Part shown: positions 1-11,689 of the stretch, piece by piece
How positions within the stretch are numbered: position 1 is the first letter of the stretch
Layout of the letters: each line of letters opens with the position of its first letter
Source: Tubulanus polymorphus
Taxonomy: Eukaryota; Nemertea; Palaeonemertea; Tubulaniformes; Tubulanidae
Assembly: GCF_964204645.1 (NCBI RefSeq)
Contig: NC_134031.1
Coordinates: 11,444,501-11,508,500 of the forward strand
Direction of reading: 5' to 3'
DNA: 64,000 nucleotides
Made by a program: the position numbers and the translations under genes
Notes under the pieces: generated by a model
Seen by the model: only the letters and a program-made list of their open reading frames with translations
Database searches by the model: none
What the model was told of the DNA's origin: nothing

Positions 1-59
1 CACCTAAAACCGTCTGAACAATTTTGTCACCATCAACATTTCGTTTACAGAAATCAGCA

Positions 60-300
60 AGAGTTCACGTGAACCCGCGGCATCGTCTACTGTTTTACTT
101 CCGGGTTTTATTTTAAAATTTAAAATTGTATTTCAAGATCGATTTCTATGAAATCTCTAGTTGATTTCGTGTTTGGGAGGAATTTGTATTTGCTCTACAG
201 AAAATTCATCCTTGACAATTGCGCAAGGTTCGCGAAAAAATAGCTTTTCCCAAATCGGGTGTGACCTTGATATGCTAACAAGCCTGTAAATAATTTTTTT
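60..300. repeat. Dispersed repeat R1, copy 1
   Basis: This stretch recurs at 10861-10914 plus 11421-11660 and at 24615-24905, with a 3' portion at 1221-1310. Shared landmarks are the words TTCACGTGAACC, CGTCTAC, TTTCAAGATCGATTTCT and TTTGGGAGGAA. It has no coding potential. The copies are old and diverged. Comparing them gives the empty site for the Helentron-like insertion at 10915-11420. Its transposon class is not evident. Confidence 0.7.
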
Positions 301-480
301 GCCAGTGCCTGCCACATGTCAGGCACCAACTATAATGCTGCCTGACATTAATGAGTTGGTGCCGGACATAAATGATTTTGGTGCCTGCCATTTAGCAAAG
401 TACTACTGTTTTATAGAGAATTTCCTAATTCCTTATTGGGCGGATACGATCTGACATAAAAAATCACTTCCTGATCTATG
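300..480. other. Non-coding, short GTGCCTGCC/TGTCAGGCAC inverted words
   Basis: No gene is seen. Small inverted words around a GTGCCTG/CAGGCAC core occur three or four times within 120 bases. They may be the remains of a small palindromic repeat, but the class cannot be assigned. Confidence 0.4.
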
Positions 481-830
481 CCACTCTAATGCTCTCAATG
501 ATCGTCAAAATCAGGAAAAGTGGTCGATATTTATTTGAGGTCATTATTTACTACCAATTATAGTCTATTTTGAACTATTTTATTTTTACTTTGATTGTTC
601 CATCGTCGCACAGCGGCAATGGTATACATTTATATAACGCGCGCGAGTTCATCGTACCACCACGTGTCAGTTCATACATTAGTATGCAAATCAGCAGTGA
701 GCCGTGTACTGCGTGTATGGCTGTGTGTATAGTAGTCAGCTGAGTGAGTCTATATATAGCACAGTCACTCGGCGATGATAGTATACACAGCACTCTCACA
801 CATCGGCGGGCGCTATTGTCAGCCTCTTAA
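480..830 (-). repeat. Partial copy of the hAT-like element interior
   Basis: The segment around 520-560 is the reverse complement of the segment around 2910-2935 (shared word GGTAGTAAATAATGACCTC). Both then run into TGTGTATA/CACTC-rich sequence with degenerate matching. It is therefore an inverted, truncated relative of the interior of the nested element at 2475-3545. No real gene is supported; a short minus-strand reading frame here is low-complexity. Confidence 0.5.
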
Positions 831-1220
831 ATCGTCAATTAAGACGAACTAATTGACAAATCAGTGAATTAAAATCTCTGATGAAGGGCCTCGGCTTATT
901 GGGCGAAGCTTTATGAAATCCATGTATTTTAGACTAAAAAACTGCCCTCGGCTTATTGGCCGGAAAATACGGTAGCGCGATTTCACCGCAATAAGCAACG
1001 GAATTGATCAGAAGACAACTGGCGCGATTTATTGCAATAAACATCGGGATTTATTGATCGGTGATAGGAAACGGTGCTATTTATTTTCATATCGGTTCGA
1101 AAAAGCTAAAACTATTAGAACCATGAAAATTTTCGTGCCGGTCAGCGTGACAGGCAGGAGCGATTTTGCAACGGACATCGTGTCGTTTTGAGCCAGCCAA
1201 TGTCCGTGACCGGCCTCTTA
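831..1220. other. Intergenic DNA, no gene seen
   Basis: No coding region, RNA gene or clear transposon structure is visible. The word CCTCGGCTTATTGG occurs twice (about 890 and 950), so a small diverged duplication is present. Confidence 0.5.
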
Positions 1221-1310
1221 TTTACAGCCTTGGCTAATTAGCCATGTGTTCGAATTGCAAATTCAATCAAATTTTATTCTGCCAAAAAAATGTTAAATCC
1301 AATTCATTTT
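1221..1310. repeat. Dispersed repeat R1, 3' portion
   Basis: The words GCTAATTAGCCATGTG and CAAATTTTATTCTGC are shared with 11495-11570, identifying this as the 3' end of repeat R1. It directly precedes the T-rich insertion site of the Helentron-like element that starts at about 1311. Confidence 0.6.
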
Positions 1311-1406
1311 TAGCCCACTTGGGACTTTAGTCCCAGCGGGCTATTGCGTTCACTTTTCGTCCGTCCGTTCGTCCGTAGACGGAATCCAGTTATTTTGGGA
1401 AGTTTT

Positions 1407-1432
1407 AATAATAATAATAATAATAATAATTG
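1407..1432. repeat. (TAA)n microsatellite
   Basis: An uninterrupted run of TAA/AAT triplets lies within the 5' part of the Helentron-like copy. It is absent from copy B at the equivalent place, so it expanded or inserted after the copies separated. Confidence 0.9.
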
Positions 1433-2474
1433 TCATTTATAACGCGCAAGACTTTGACAGTTCAAATGCGCTTTCCAAGAGTTAATGGTATGCTGCATGG
1501 AACAAAGTTGTTTTGAGATGGGTCTTGAAGCTATTGAGGTCAAGAGATAACCATCTAGATAGTTCGTGAGAGTTCCAAAGTTTTGAAGACGCTTCGAGGT
1601 AATGTCTTGATATTTGGTTTATACATGTATCCACCCTAGACACATCTTCAGGCCAAAAACTGGCCCTGTCAGATTCAAGATGGCCGACTGGCAGCCATTG
1701 TTGTTCGCCAAAATCAGCACTTTTTACACATTTTTTGAAGTTTTTGAGGGAAAGACGCTTTGATCAATTACCTTGATCTTTTGTATATATTTGAACCCCC
1801 AAGGGAGCCATCAGCTTAAGAAAAATTGGGTCAATCGGGCTCAAGATGGCCGTCCTATGACCTTTTTAGTGCCCAAAAATGTCAATTTTGGCCGAAATTC
1901 TGGGTCCTGTAGCTTCGTACTGGTTTGCCATTTTTTCATTGCAATTTGTGATGGGCATTCTTTGGAAAGGGATGTTTTATACCTGAGACAGGTATTCTTG
2001 ATCAGCCAATTACAACGCAATTGGCGGCCATCTTGGTGTCATCAGTGCTCATTGGTAGGTGGGAGAAAGTTTTTCCACATTATAATGATACATAAGCATA
2101 TTGTGTTACTACAATCAATTGGAAAGTTGTAGCCCATAATGTGTTCTATGATTTTGGTGAGTTTCCAGGTCATTGGTTTTTGTATATGGCCACCAGGGGG
2201 TGTTGAATAATACAATAACTTAGTATTTCTATATTATATTTGTACCTATGCATATTTTGTAACCACAATCAATTGCAAAGTTGTAGCTCATGACATCATC
2301 TATGATTGTGGTGAGTTTGAAGGACATTAGTTTTTCTATATGGTCACCAGGGGGCGTTGAATAGTAGAATAACTTAGTATTTCCTTATTAGATTGGTACC
2401 TAGGCATATTATGTTACCATGATCAATTGCAAAGTTGTAATTCATGACATGTTCTATGATTGTGGTGGGTTTCA

Positions 2475-3545
2475 AGGGTTCGTAGCGATCCTGGAAAGTG
2501 CTTAATAGTGCTTGAATCACAAAATGCGTTTTCAAGGCCTTGAAAATGCTTGAATTTTCAAAATTTCAGTAAAAATCATTGGAAGTCCTTGAATTTTTAA
2601 TGTTGTCCAAATTTTGTCAATTAGTTTGTTGTATTGACTTCAATACGCCCGCGCACTGCCAACCATGTGTGAGAGTGCTGTGACTCTGTACTGTCAGCAT
2701 GCTGTAGACTCGTATACACTGCTGACTTGTGTATATATACAGTACAAATGTATTAGGCACGTGCCTCACTGCTGACAATGCGTATACAAATCTATTAGTA
2801 GACACGTGGCGGCACTACCGCTATCGCGCGCCGCGTATATACAAATGCCGTTGTGATGAAATAAACAAACAAAATACTTCAAAATAATTCTAAATAGATT
2901 ATTGGTAGTAAATAATGACCTCAAATTAATATAAAGACCGTTCTTGATTTTGACGATCTTTGGAGCATTAACTTCAAAATTAGATAGGCCAGTATGGGAA
3001 AGTACCATTTCTCTGACGCCTGGTTGGTGCATGAATCATACAAAAGTTGGATTCAACGCAGACCAATTTCAACAGAAGCTAGGTGCAAGATATGCGCCAA
3101 AACCATTGACATATCTTCGATGGGAGAAGTGGCTTTAAAGAGCTAATTTCAGACATCGAAACTCAAAAGGAGCAAATTAATCGATTGTAAATAGGTCGAT
3201 GAGCTGTAATTTAATTTTGTATAATTTTGTTATTTTTGCTTTCGATAGTATGGCTTTTTGATGGCGAGGTCTACCTGTAGTTCCGTTGAAAGGCCCACAG
3301 ATTTCTTATTTTAAAGTTATTAATTTCTGATACATGTAGTAAATCTTTCTTAAAATAAAGCTGAAAGATTCCAAAGTTATCAAGTCTTTTAAATTTCTGC
3401 AATAAAGGAATTTTCATTGCAATAAATTCGCGTTAAATGCTAGTGTTTATATGGTATTTTTCAGAAAATAGTACTTGAATTTTGATGAAATAGGTCCTTG
3501 AAAGTACTTGAATTAAGTTGTGCCTGGAGGCTATGAACCCTGCAA
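2475..3545. mobile_element. Nested hAT-like non-autonomous element
   Basis: Terminal inverted repeats of about 16 bases are visible: GGGTTCGTAGCGATCCTGG at the left and the inverted counterpart of GGGTTCATAGCCTCCAGG at the right. The CAGGGTTC-type terminus is typical of hAT elements. The insertion splits the sequence TTTCAAGGTCATTGG, which is continuous in the other family 1 copies. The flanking duplication is imperfect (about TTTCAAGG versus CTGCAAGG). It contains no transposase. The interior includes the low-complexity CTTGAAA and TTGAATTT words common to this family. Confidence 0.55.
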
Positions 3546-3660
3546 GGTCATTGGTTTTTGTATATGGTTCCAGGGGCGTTGAATATTGAAATTGTTAGAT
3601 TATTGAGCATTTGAAACCACTTCCCAAGTGGGCATGGTGTCCCTGGACCCCTAGTTGGCG

Positions 3661-4110
3661 TTAATTTATCGTGAGTTTTAAGACTTCAATGAATTTCACG
3701 AAACCATGATCCCTAGAATGAGTCAATTGATTAATTCTATTCGTAAATCAATTTACATTGGCTACATTTTTGGCTCAAATTAACGTAATATGGATGAAAA
3801 TGGCAGGAATTTTCATGTGGAATTTTACTTCCGCGTTCACACGACTCAGACCGATGACAATGACGGAAATGTTTATATAATCTAAGGTGAGAATCTGTTT
3901 TACATGATTTCTTTATAATATGAGTATATATGGTAGCAAATGAGTACTCGGTGAAGCAAAGATCATTGTTGGCTACCTACTTAATGCCTAGTTTTTTTAC
4001 GGGATACGCCCAGAATAGATATAGGCCCTAAATGTAGTGTGTAGTTAGTAAGGGGCTTGTTTACACTCATGTGTATGACTCTTTATTTCAATTACTTTCT
4101 TTCCAGCTAT
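3661..4110 (+). repeat. Dispersed repeat R2, copy 1
   Basis: About 400 bases match, in reverse complement, 36935-37345. Shared landmarks are GAATTTCACGAAACCATGAT, GATTTACGAATAGAATTAA (inverted) and the sequence around GTAGCAAATGAGTACTCGG. There is no coding potential. One copy lies inside the 8-kb insertion in element A, so the family was mobile or was carried there. Confidence 0.7.
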
Positions 4111-4129
4111 TATCTTGGAATGAACTGGC

Positions 4130-4600
4130 CATGCACTATGAACCCTGTTTTGATTGTTTTTGTATGGATGAAGCGAGGAAATATTGCTGTAAAAATGTCA
4201 TGGGAGTAAAAAGCCTTGAATGTGCATCTCAAATGCCTTGAATTTTGGTAGGTCTTGAGGCTATAAACCCTGTAGCGCATCGTGTCCGTCCAAAAGGCCG
4301 TCAGGATAATGAAATGTTACCGAGGCCAGATCCGATAATAGTGAAATTTAAATATCATGATACGCGTTACAAAGTGATTAGCAACAGGAAGAAATTAAAG
4401 GGGAAGAAGATCACTATAAAAGAAGATCTTTCATCTGATCATCTAATAAATAGAGTGAACAGAACTGGGGGGGGGGGGGACTTTTCTAGAATGTGGACTA
4501 TAAATGGAAAGGTTTATGCCATAGATCATAATGTTGAGAAACAGACTCTGAACTTGTATGACTCGGTATGGATACAATGACATTCATGTAAATGTATTCA
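4130..4600 (+). pseudogene. LINE ORF1-like C-terminal fragment
   Basis: Positions 4245-4580 read as about 110 codons. They include IIVKFKYHDTRYKVI, RKKLKGKKITIKEDL and MWTINGKVYAI, the pattern of the C-terminal domain of LINE ORF1 RNA-binding proteins. In that family this domain binds element RNA in the RNP. A run of ten G at 4469-4478 lies in the middle and encodes glycines, suggesting slippage. The upstream start comes from repeat sequence (CTTGAGGCTATAAACCCTG resembles the hAT-like terminus), so the true N-terminus is missing. It is a relic with no neighbouring ORF2. Confidence 0.5.
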
Positions 4601-5599
4601 TAATCGGCATTCTGGTGTGGTTTTTTTTAATTTTTAGCATTGGTTGACGTCTATGACGTCATGCCAATGCTAGTAAAATGTATCGAAAATAGTAGTACGA
4701 AAAAATAGCGCCGACTCTTCTCATTTTCATAGTAACTTCAAATTGTCACTCCGTTCACGTAAAACATTAGAAACAGCTGAAAATTACTAAAAAAAATGTT
4801 TCAATTATTCACCACAACATAGCGTCGCCAGATTTCTGATTTAATGGTCCAAAAAGTTATTCGATCGCATTTTTCTCGTTCATTATCTGGTAGATGAGAG
4901 CGGGTTAAACAATCGCGTAGCGATATGTCCATATTGACATTAGCAGTAAAGAATGGGGAACAGCCTCTTCTGAATAGAAAAACATAAAATTATGTACCTC
5001 CGGTTTATAAATATCACAGTGTTTGGATATCACTTATTCCAACTATCAGTATCCATGGGATTATTTGGGATTAATTCTCAGCGTCAGAATACGTATTTCT
5101 AGAGCAGTGGAACGGCAGCCTACTCGTGACTGAAACCCGTACGTGATTGTGCGGGAACGCCTTTACTAAAGTTAAAACCATTTCATGATGACACGAAACA
5201 TCAAACGGTAAACGGTAGGCTACCACCATGATACGATATCACCAATAAAGATAGATCATTTTATTCAATTTTGCCAGAGTTGTTTATTGGCGGAAAATAT
5301 CATTGTTAAGAACGCTGAGAACGACCATGTTGTATCATCAATCAGTTGACTGACATTGTAAAATTCGATTCGGCTATATTCTAATATAAGTTTTCACTTT
5401 AGGACGCCCTACCCGCCTGCTGCGCACTCATAAGGCGGTAGCACCCTCTTACACACTCGGCAGAGATTCGCTTTGTAATGCGCGCTGGGAAAAATACCTT
5501 TTATTATCTTTTCCATGCGTTAAACAACAGTGATTGAATTTACGCGTTGTTTGTCGTAAATTGCAATATTGCGATGGTTATTTGCCGCTGCTGTAGATT
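4601..5599. other. Intergenic DNA, no gene seen
   Basis: No coding region, RNA gene or clear repeat boundaries are seen over about 1 kb. A short word with internal inversion (TTGACGTCTATGACGTCAT, near 4645) is visible but unexplained. Confidence 0.5.
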
Positions 5600-6321
5600 T
5601 TTGGAATTGAATCGAGCGGCCTCGGTAGCTCAGTGAGATAAGGCGTGAATCCACTATCAATGTTGAGTGACGAGTGGGTTCGAGTCCTGCTGGCTGCGAA
5701 CAGTGTGCGGGCAGCACTTCAAAGGCCGTACCATCGTAAGGTTAAATGAACAATCCAATATGAATAGTCTTGGGAAACCAAGATCCAAACGACGTACGTA
5801 AAGCCAAACAAACAAAAAGACAAACAAACAATCATCAGCCGGCCTCAGTGACACCAACGCCGGCATCGCTCTCTGCGACGTTTTGCATGCGTACATGCAT
5901 CAGAGCTTGGAGCTCTAAGATCAGAGGGTCTTGCAATTGCATTCAGAAAAATCGTTCTGTTTTTGTTTTCACTATTCAGTGGGGCCTAACAGTTCATGCG
6001 TAAAAATGGGTTTTTGTATCCAAATCTTTATTGATATAAATATCTTGGCTGGGACATGATGGAAAACATCAGAATAAACTAGTTTCGTCTTTTTAACAGA
6101 ATCGCATTAATGAGGCTTAACAGTACAATTAGCCTAGGCTAAATCGTTTGGCAGAAAATAAATTCATCAGGAATAAAATCGTACTAGACAAATAGACCTT
6201 TAAGTCTGTGGTCCTCCCAATCAACATCGTCATAGAAGATTTGCCGGCAGATGTAAAACATTATAACCACTTAATACCACAGTATAATCTACCAATGCTT
6301 CAAGGCCCATGGGCCTCTTGT
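5600..6321 (+). repeat. tRNA-headed repeat R3, copy 1
   Basis: Positions 5616-5695 look like a tRNA-derived head, with box A-like GTAGCTCAGTGAGATAAGGC and box B-like GGTTCGAGTCC. The body from about 5850 matches 18600-19155 (shared TCGTTCTGTTTTTGTTTTC, TTGATATAAATATCTT and GGCTTAACA words). The end at 6303-6320 is a hairpin, AAGGCCCATGGGCCT, followed by CTTG and a T run, like the 3' ends of the Helentron-like families. It may be a SINE fused to, or inserted in, a Helentron-like element. I do not call a functional tRNA, because the acceptor and anticodon stems do not form well. Confidence 0.5.
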
Positions 6322-6479
6322 TTTTTATCTTTATCCACTTTTCTTTATTACATTATTATTCTATTTTTGTTTAACTGGGTTATTCAGTTCCATTCAGCCT
6401 ATTGTGTACACAACAGCATTATTGATACTGATTTTTAGTTACATGATTCAGAACTATTGTTATAGTAGCACCATCACAA

Positions 6480-8460
6480 ATTTAAAAAACACAGAACAAT
6501 AAAGATTACTGAACCATGGATGACACCAAGTTTGGTTAAATGCTCACGGAGGTGTGACCGTTTGTACCGTAAGGATTGGTTATGACCGACAAAGTAGCAA
6601 GTTTAAGAATTATGTAGCGTATAGAAACCAATTGAATCATACCAAAAGGACTGCAAAGCATAATTATTATGCAAATAGAATTAGTTTATTCAAATCTAAT
6701 AGCAAAAAATTATGGAACCTTTTGCGAAATGCGATTGGTAAACAGAATGATAAAAAATCCTTACTAAATGCAAGGATTAATATTGATGGACAATGTATCA
6801 ATGACTCAACTATATCAAACTCCTTTTATTAATTTTTTAATGAAATTCGAAAACATTATTCTGACAAGGTCCCTGTTTCAAAAAAATCTTTTTCCGATTA
6901 CATGACCTATTGTAACTTTGAGTCCCTATTCCTTTTCCCAACTGATGAAAATCAGGTTCTGAAATTTATAAACTTTCTACTGAACAAATAAAGTAATGGA
7001 CATGATGATATCGATAACATTCTATTGCAACATATCTCATTGATAATCTATCGCCCATTAGCTATGATTTTCAATAAATCTATGATTGTTGAAGGACATA
7101 TACCTGATAGCTTCAAACTAGCGATACTAACTAGTGATAGTAATTTACAAAGGTAAAAGTAAAAATGAATTAACGAACTACCACCGCCCTATTGCCTTAC
7201 TACCAGTCATTTCTAAAATACTAGAAAAAATTATCCACAAGCGATTATATGATTGCCTACTTAAGCACCAGATATTATTTTCAAGTCAATATGGCTTGCG
7301 CCATGCTCATTCTACCAATCTAGCGCTATTAGAATTTCTAGAAAACTATGGGACTTGAAAATGATAAATACGTTGTTTATTCCTAGATTAATCAAAAGCA
7401 TTTAACTACATTAACATAGACATATGGAAACTTAACTGTTACTGTTATGGAATCCGTGGAATTGCTCACAACGGGTTTTGTAGTTACTAGAAACAACGTA
7501 AGATGTTTGATAATAATAATATAATAATAGTTATTCCAAGGTGCACCAACTGGATCACGGAATAATGCAGCGGTCTGTTTTGGGTCCTCTACGTTTTTAT
7601 GGACTTTTGCTTTAGCGAGGTCCATTCTGTTATCGCATATGAAACTTTCTTCCTTTGGTACAAAATAACTCCCAAAACAAAGCTTAGTTTCTCTTCAGAA
7701 CTTTTAAAACATTCAATGCAGTAATAAAAGCTCTGACCCCATTGAATTTCATCGGATTTAGTTATTTATTTGTTGTTGGAACTGCATTTCGTTTCGGAAG
7801 AACACATGCCCTTTTACGTATATTCATGCTTCACACACGTGCTCGTTACACTCGCTGCTATGTGATGTATTGATCTGTGCATGTATATGACAAGCGCGCC
7901 TCGTGTGCGGCCTAGTTAAAGTTTTCCTGGAAACTGCAAATGATTCAACTGCCAGGGTTCGTCGCAGCTGGCCGTGAAAAGCAGTGAATTTTATAGAAGG
8001 CCACTAAAATTGGGAACTTGGAAATTGTTCAATTTACAAAGAAAAATTGTCTATCAAACTTCGTAAACAGTGTATAGAAATCATGACAAACATATAAATT
8101 TCATTTAGTCTCATAAATTTTTGGGTATCAAAGTAGATGAACACTTAACCTTTGACAGCCATGTAAGGTTTATTTGCCCCAGTATCAATAAAAATCTGTA
8201 TATTATGAATTGCACAAAACATATATTACCTAAATGGACAAAAAGTTGCTGTATTTTAGTATTTTTGTATGTTAACAGTCATTTAGTATACTTTCTTTTT
8301 ACTTACTTTGAAAAAAACATCTCAAAACTTTATTGAAGATACAGAAAAAAGCACTACGTATCATAGATAACGCCCCTTATAATTATCCAACTGGACCACT
8401 ATTCAGGAAATACACAATATTAAAAATAGACTATATGATTAGTTTGAGGTTCAAAATAGC
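6480..8460 (+). pseudogene. Degenerate LINE reverse-transcriptase ORF2 (Jockey/CR1-like)
   Basis: Fragments in shifting frames read like the ORF2 of a non-LTR retrotransposon, which encodes the reverse transcriptase used for target-primed insertion. 6500-6832 resembles the linker ahead of the RT domain (tail KLWNLLRNAIGK). 7134-7358 carries NYHRPIALLPVISKILEKI and SQYGLRHAHSTN, matching RT motifs. About 7440-7610 reads YGIRGIAHN and then a VLGPL motif near the catalytic palm. 8121-8336 carries GIKVDEHLTFDSHV, a typical post-RT segment. Frameshifts and stops are frequent, no endonuclease domain is seen, and no 3' tail was identified. It is dead. The assignment within the Jockey/CR1 group is by eye only. 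Confidence 0.75.
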
Positions 8461-8905
8461 ATATAATTTCACCCATAAATAATTTCGATTACCGATTATG
8501 AGCCTCTTAAACAGAAATTCATATACTCATAGTTATGAAACTAGAGGACAAAACGACCGTCATTGGTGAACCGGTTCGCCGAGAATTGATGTGAAATTGG
8601 TTATCTTAGAACAATATTGGCGAAAATATTCGCCGATGTCAATCAGGTGACTTCGTCGCTGATTGGCTAGTCGTTATAGCTATTAGCTATTAGAAGCATC
8701 TAAGCCAATCACCCACATGTGGGCTGTTACTACAAGCTGAGCTTCCAGGAATTTCAATGTCATTACACGTGTTTTGAATGATTAGATGCACTGCATACAT
8801 ACTGACTGTGATAATAACTTGGGGCTTATATGACTGTATACAATACGCGGCTACAGCATTATAGACTGGCATACATTTACGAGCGTCTGCATTTATTTGA
8901 AGCAA
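8461..8905. other. Intergenic DNA, no gene seen
   Basis: Only low-information sequence is seen. The word GCCGA(T/G)-TTCGCCGA recurs near 8570-8640. It could be the 5' flank of the possible piggyBac fragment that follows, but no termini were identified. Confidence 0.35.
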
Positions 8906-8907
8906 TC

Positions 8908-9184
8908 ATGGCAAACATATGTATTACAGCTGAGCAAGTCAGAGATCTCGTTTTTTTGATAGCAGCAGTGATAATGATAATGTAGATGAAAGTGAAAATA
9001 AAAGTGATAATGAAAGTCAAAACACCAGTCAGACCGAATTTTACAGCGATGATGCAAGTAAAAGTGACAAGGAACCACCATCAGCGCTTCCTCCAGACAA
9101 CTCTGGAAGCGACACTATCAATCCAGCCATACCTACTCCACCTCTCACTGCTCCAGCTAGGGGTCGAGGGCGTGGTCATTGAAT
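8908..9184 (+). pseudogene. Possible piggyBac-type transposase N-terminus
   Basis: From the ATG at 8908, reading with one shift in the T run near 8953, the frame gives a short start (MANICITAEQVRDLVF). A D/S/E/N-rich acidic stretch and a terminal RGRGRGH follow. Acidic N-termini followed by RGRGR blocks are usual in piggyBac-derived transposases. The frame ends at 9182 and no catalytic domain follows. It is not clearly related to the piggyBac remnant at 52750-53782. Treat it as a suggestion; a low-complexity acidic frame could arise by chance. Confidence 0.3.
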
Positions 9185-9370
9185 TTTGGGGGATTAGACC
9201 CCGCAACATATCAAAACACAACCCCAAACCATGGATTTTTCTCCTAAATGTCTTTTTGAATATATCTCTAATTTTTTTAGAAGTATTACATAGTAAATAT
9301 ATCCTGCAAGTCGTCATCGAATTAGTCGTATCATCACATGTCTTGTATAATTATTTTGGTCCCCATTTTT

Positions 9371-10268
9371 GAGCTCTCGAGGAACGAGAGAGCTATTACA
9401 AGCGTGTCGGCATCATGCCGTGTTTGTTTACCACGAAAGCGCACCATGTTTTCAGTCATTGAATTGAGGAAAGATCGGATAAATGGGGTTTAATCCGCTG
9501 GAAAAATAGATCCGGCAATTTTGTATTTAAGATTATTTCACATTATATTGGATTGAATGGTAGAAGTTGACCACAATGATATTAAACAGATTTTTGAGAT
9601 AGTGTTTTATCAAAACTTCTTTTGGATAGATTTATTTTACAAGCAGAATTAATATGCGGATGACTACATCACTTGGTGTGAACGGGCACCTTACACCAAG
9701 GGTCGGTACCTTGTTTTGTGCTAGGAAAGTCAGTGGGGGTCTTTAAATTTTAAAGGTTGGCAGACAATTTCGTTGAAAGCCTTTAATTTTTACGGTTAGA
9801 CCGAAATTATCGCCGAGTTGAATGGCAGTGTGGCGTGCGTTTATTCATTTACTGCAGACGTATTGCATAGCAACAGTCGATCGGCGTCTAGCCATACTAC
9901 GCAATGCAAGCGCGCACTGGCAGATCAATAGTATCTCACACTGCATTCACTACAGGCGGCTTAGGCTCATATTTCTGCGCGCTTATGAATACGGTCTAGT
10001 TATTATTGGTCCAGTTATGACTAATAAGTCTTTGGAAGTGATACACATTGGTCTGTCGATCTTTTTACCGGCCATAACAAATCGATCTGACGTATTTGTT
10101 CCTGCCTACCACTGTCTGAGGCGTCAAAGGTCACCGTTGTGCTGCCCAGGGCAGTTGTTAAAGCGAACGGATCTTCAAAATTCAAGAAATAGAATGAACA
10201 ATGTAACATGTTTTCATTGATATTATAAAAAACTGTACCTCGAGAGCACAGGACCCATGGTCCTCTAG
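9371..10268 (+). mobile_element. Helentron-like non-autonomous element, family 2
   Basis: It begins GAGCTCTCGAGG. A matching inverted word, CCTCGAGAGC, lies about 30 bases from the 3' end and is followed by the hairpin AGGACCCATGGTCCT and CTAG. The flanks supply T-T on both sides. This is the same layout as family 1 with unrelated sequence. The interior of about 0.9 kb has no credible gene; open frames here are not protein-like. It is non-autonomous. Confidence 0.65.
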
Positions 10269-10860
10269 TTTTCTTCTTTAAACCTTATCAAATTATGCTT
10301 ATAACTCGTACTTCATAAGTCATATTTTTCACGTAAGTCATATCAATTTTGGAAGCCAAACCTTTGATTACATTCATACATCGCGTAAGTCGTAGCCCGA
10401 TATGCCGGCAGCAGATACAAATACGTTACAATATTGTCTGTGTAAGTGTTTAGACAGTTAACCTTCAACAGTTTTACAGTTTAGACAGTAACTTTCTTGT
10501 GACGTTGTCTGTGTGGTACATGTGGCAGCTTTTAATTGATTGATTGAGGGTAGATTTCAGCGATATAGATCTGCACTGCCAGCTCAGGATATGACCGGGA
10601 ACATGAGGAACCATGCTGGAATCTGAGCGTAGTATATATCGTATCTTCATGGGTTATTCGCAGAATTCCTATAAAACCACGACTAATAGATAATTCATGA
10701 AAATACGCCTTACACGTAACTCGTATATCACGTAAGTCGTAGAAATATTGTCAGTCTGGCTGTGACTAATGCGGGGTTGACTGTACAAAATTGTTCTAAA
10801 ACAATGAAACTAATTCATCACACCTGAATACCATTAATCAATAACATATTCAACATGGAA
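10269..10860. other. Intergenic DNA, no gene seen
   Basis: No gene is seen. The words CGTAAGTC(A/G)TA and CACGTAAGTC recur four or five times between 10330 and 10745, a diverged short direct repeat. No array structure or function is apparent. Confidence 0.4.
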
Positions 10861-11660
10861 AGAGTTAAGATCTAAAATTGCATTTCAAGATCGATTTCTG
10901 TGAAATCTTTAGTTAGGGTTTTCTGACTTTCGTCGAAAACCCTCTTGAAATTCTGTTGATTATTATTGTTATTATATATTTTCCGCCAATTTTGTCAAAT
11001 AAAATTCATCTTCATTCAGATTCGGCAACTGACAGCTTTGAAACGAAATGTATAAATTGATACTGTAATAACGGTCTCTCTGAACCAACAGATTGTCTGA
11101 ATGTACTTTCCATCCTATTTGAAACTTAAAATTACTTATTAGGTTACTGTAAATAAAGAATTGAATTGAATTGTTAGACAACAAGCACCGGCGAAATAAC
11201 AGTTTGTGACGTCATTTAGTAAGTAAATAAAGGAGGGCTCCGAGCATTTCCAAATCGCGGGGGACTATACTGGGGTTAGACCATTCAACCAAAAAGAGGA
11301 TTGCTCCGATAATATCCAAATCATCTCATTTTATTTTTTCCATCGAATACCCCGGTAATTAATTTTTTCTTTCGATCACATGCATCCAGAATACCCGTTA
11401 TCGCTGCTTTGCAGCTATATTTGACTTTGGTTTTTGGGAGGAATATTTTTATTTGCACTACAGAAAATATCATTGACATTTATGGAAAGTCCGGATATGC
11501 TAATTAGCCATGTGCTAAAAGTGCAAATTAAATCAAATTTTATTCTGCAAAAAAATCAAATCCAATTCAATTTTACTTTATTTCACAAATTAAAGATTAA
11601 ATCCAATTCAATCTTGTTTTATCAAGCAAATTTCTGAAAATGTAATTCTATTCCGCGTTC
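10861..11660. repeat. Dispersed repeat R1, copy 2, split by a Helentron-like insertion
   Basis: R1 sequence occupies 10861-10914 and resumes at 11421. The reading GATCGATTTCTGTGAAATCT...TTTTTGGGAGGAA is continuous in the copies near 140 and 24740. Family 3 is therefore inserted here between T and T with little or no duplication, which documents the target preference. Confidence 0.7.
10915..11420 (+). mobile_element. Helentron-like non-autonomous element, family 3 short copy
   Basis: It starts AGGGTTTTCTGACTTTCG with a GGTTTTC/GAAAACC stem-loop. It ends with a GCTGCTTTGCAGC hairpin followed by TATAT, then TT. About 500 bases. The same termini and subterminal sequence, in the opposite orientation, bound the 8-kb insertion at 29789-37806. 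The AAATTCATCTTC and TTAAAATTACTTA words are shared. No transposase is present. It is the compact member of the family and useful for defining the ends. Confidence 0.75.
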
Positions 11661-11689
11661 AAATCGATAAGACCAAGGGAAAAGTTTTA

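Larger units (their letters stand above)
1311..3654 (+). mobile_element. Helentron-like non-autonomous element, family 1 copy A
   Basis: The element starts TAGCCCACTTGGGAC and ends with the 3' hairpin GGTGTCCCTGGACCCC followed by CTAG, then TT of the flank. The 5' word AGCCCACTTGGGA pairs with the subterminal TTCCCAAGTGGGCA about 30 bases before the 3' end. This asymmetric inverted repeat plus 3' hairpin and T-T target is the structure known for Helentrons and their non-autonomous derivatives. A GGACtttaGTCC stem-loop sits at the 5' end. The interior carries a tandem repeat of about 155 bases (units near 2110-2420), cut by a nested hAT-like insertion. No helicase or Rep gene is present, so it depends on another element. 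Copies B and C lie at 19231 and 21916. Confidence 0.75.

Noticed and set aside
1773-2132. 119-codon open frame in the Helentron-like copy A
   Set aside because: The equivalent stretch in copy B is not open, and the translation is not protein-like.
5616-5695. Functional tRNA gene
   Set aside because: Box A and B are good but the anticodon arm is poor and a repeat body follows, as in SINEs.
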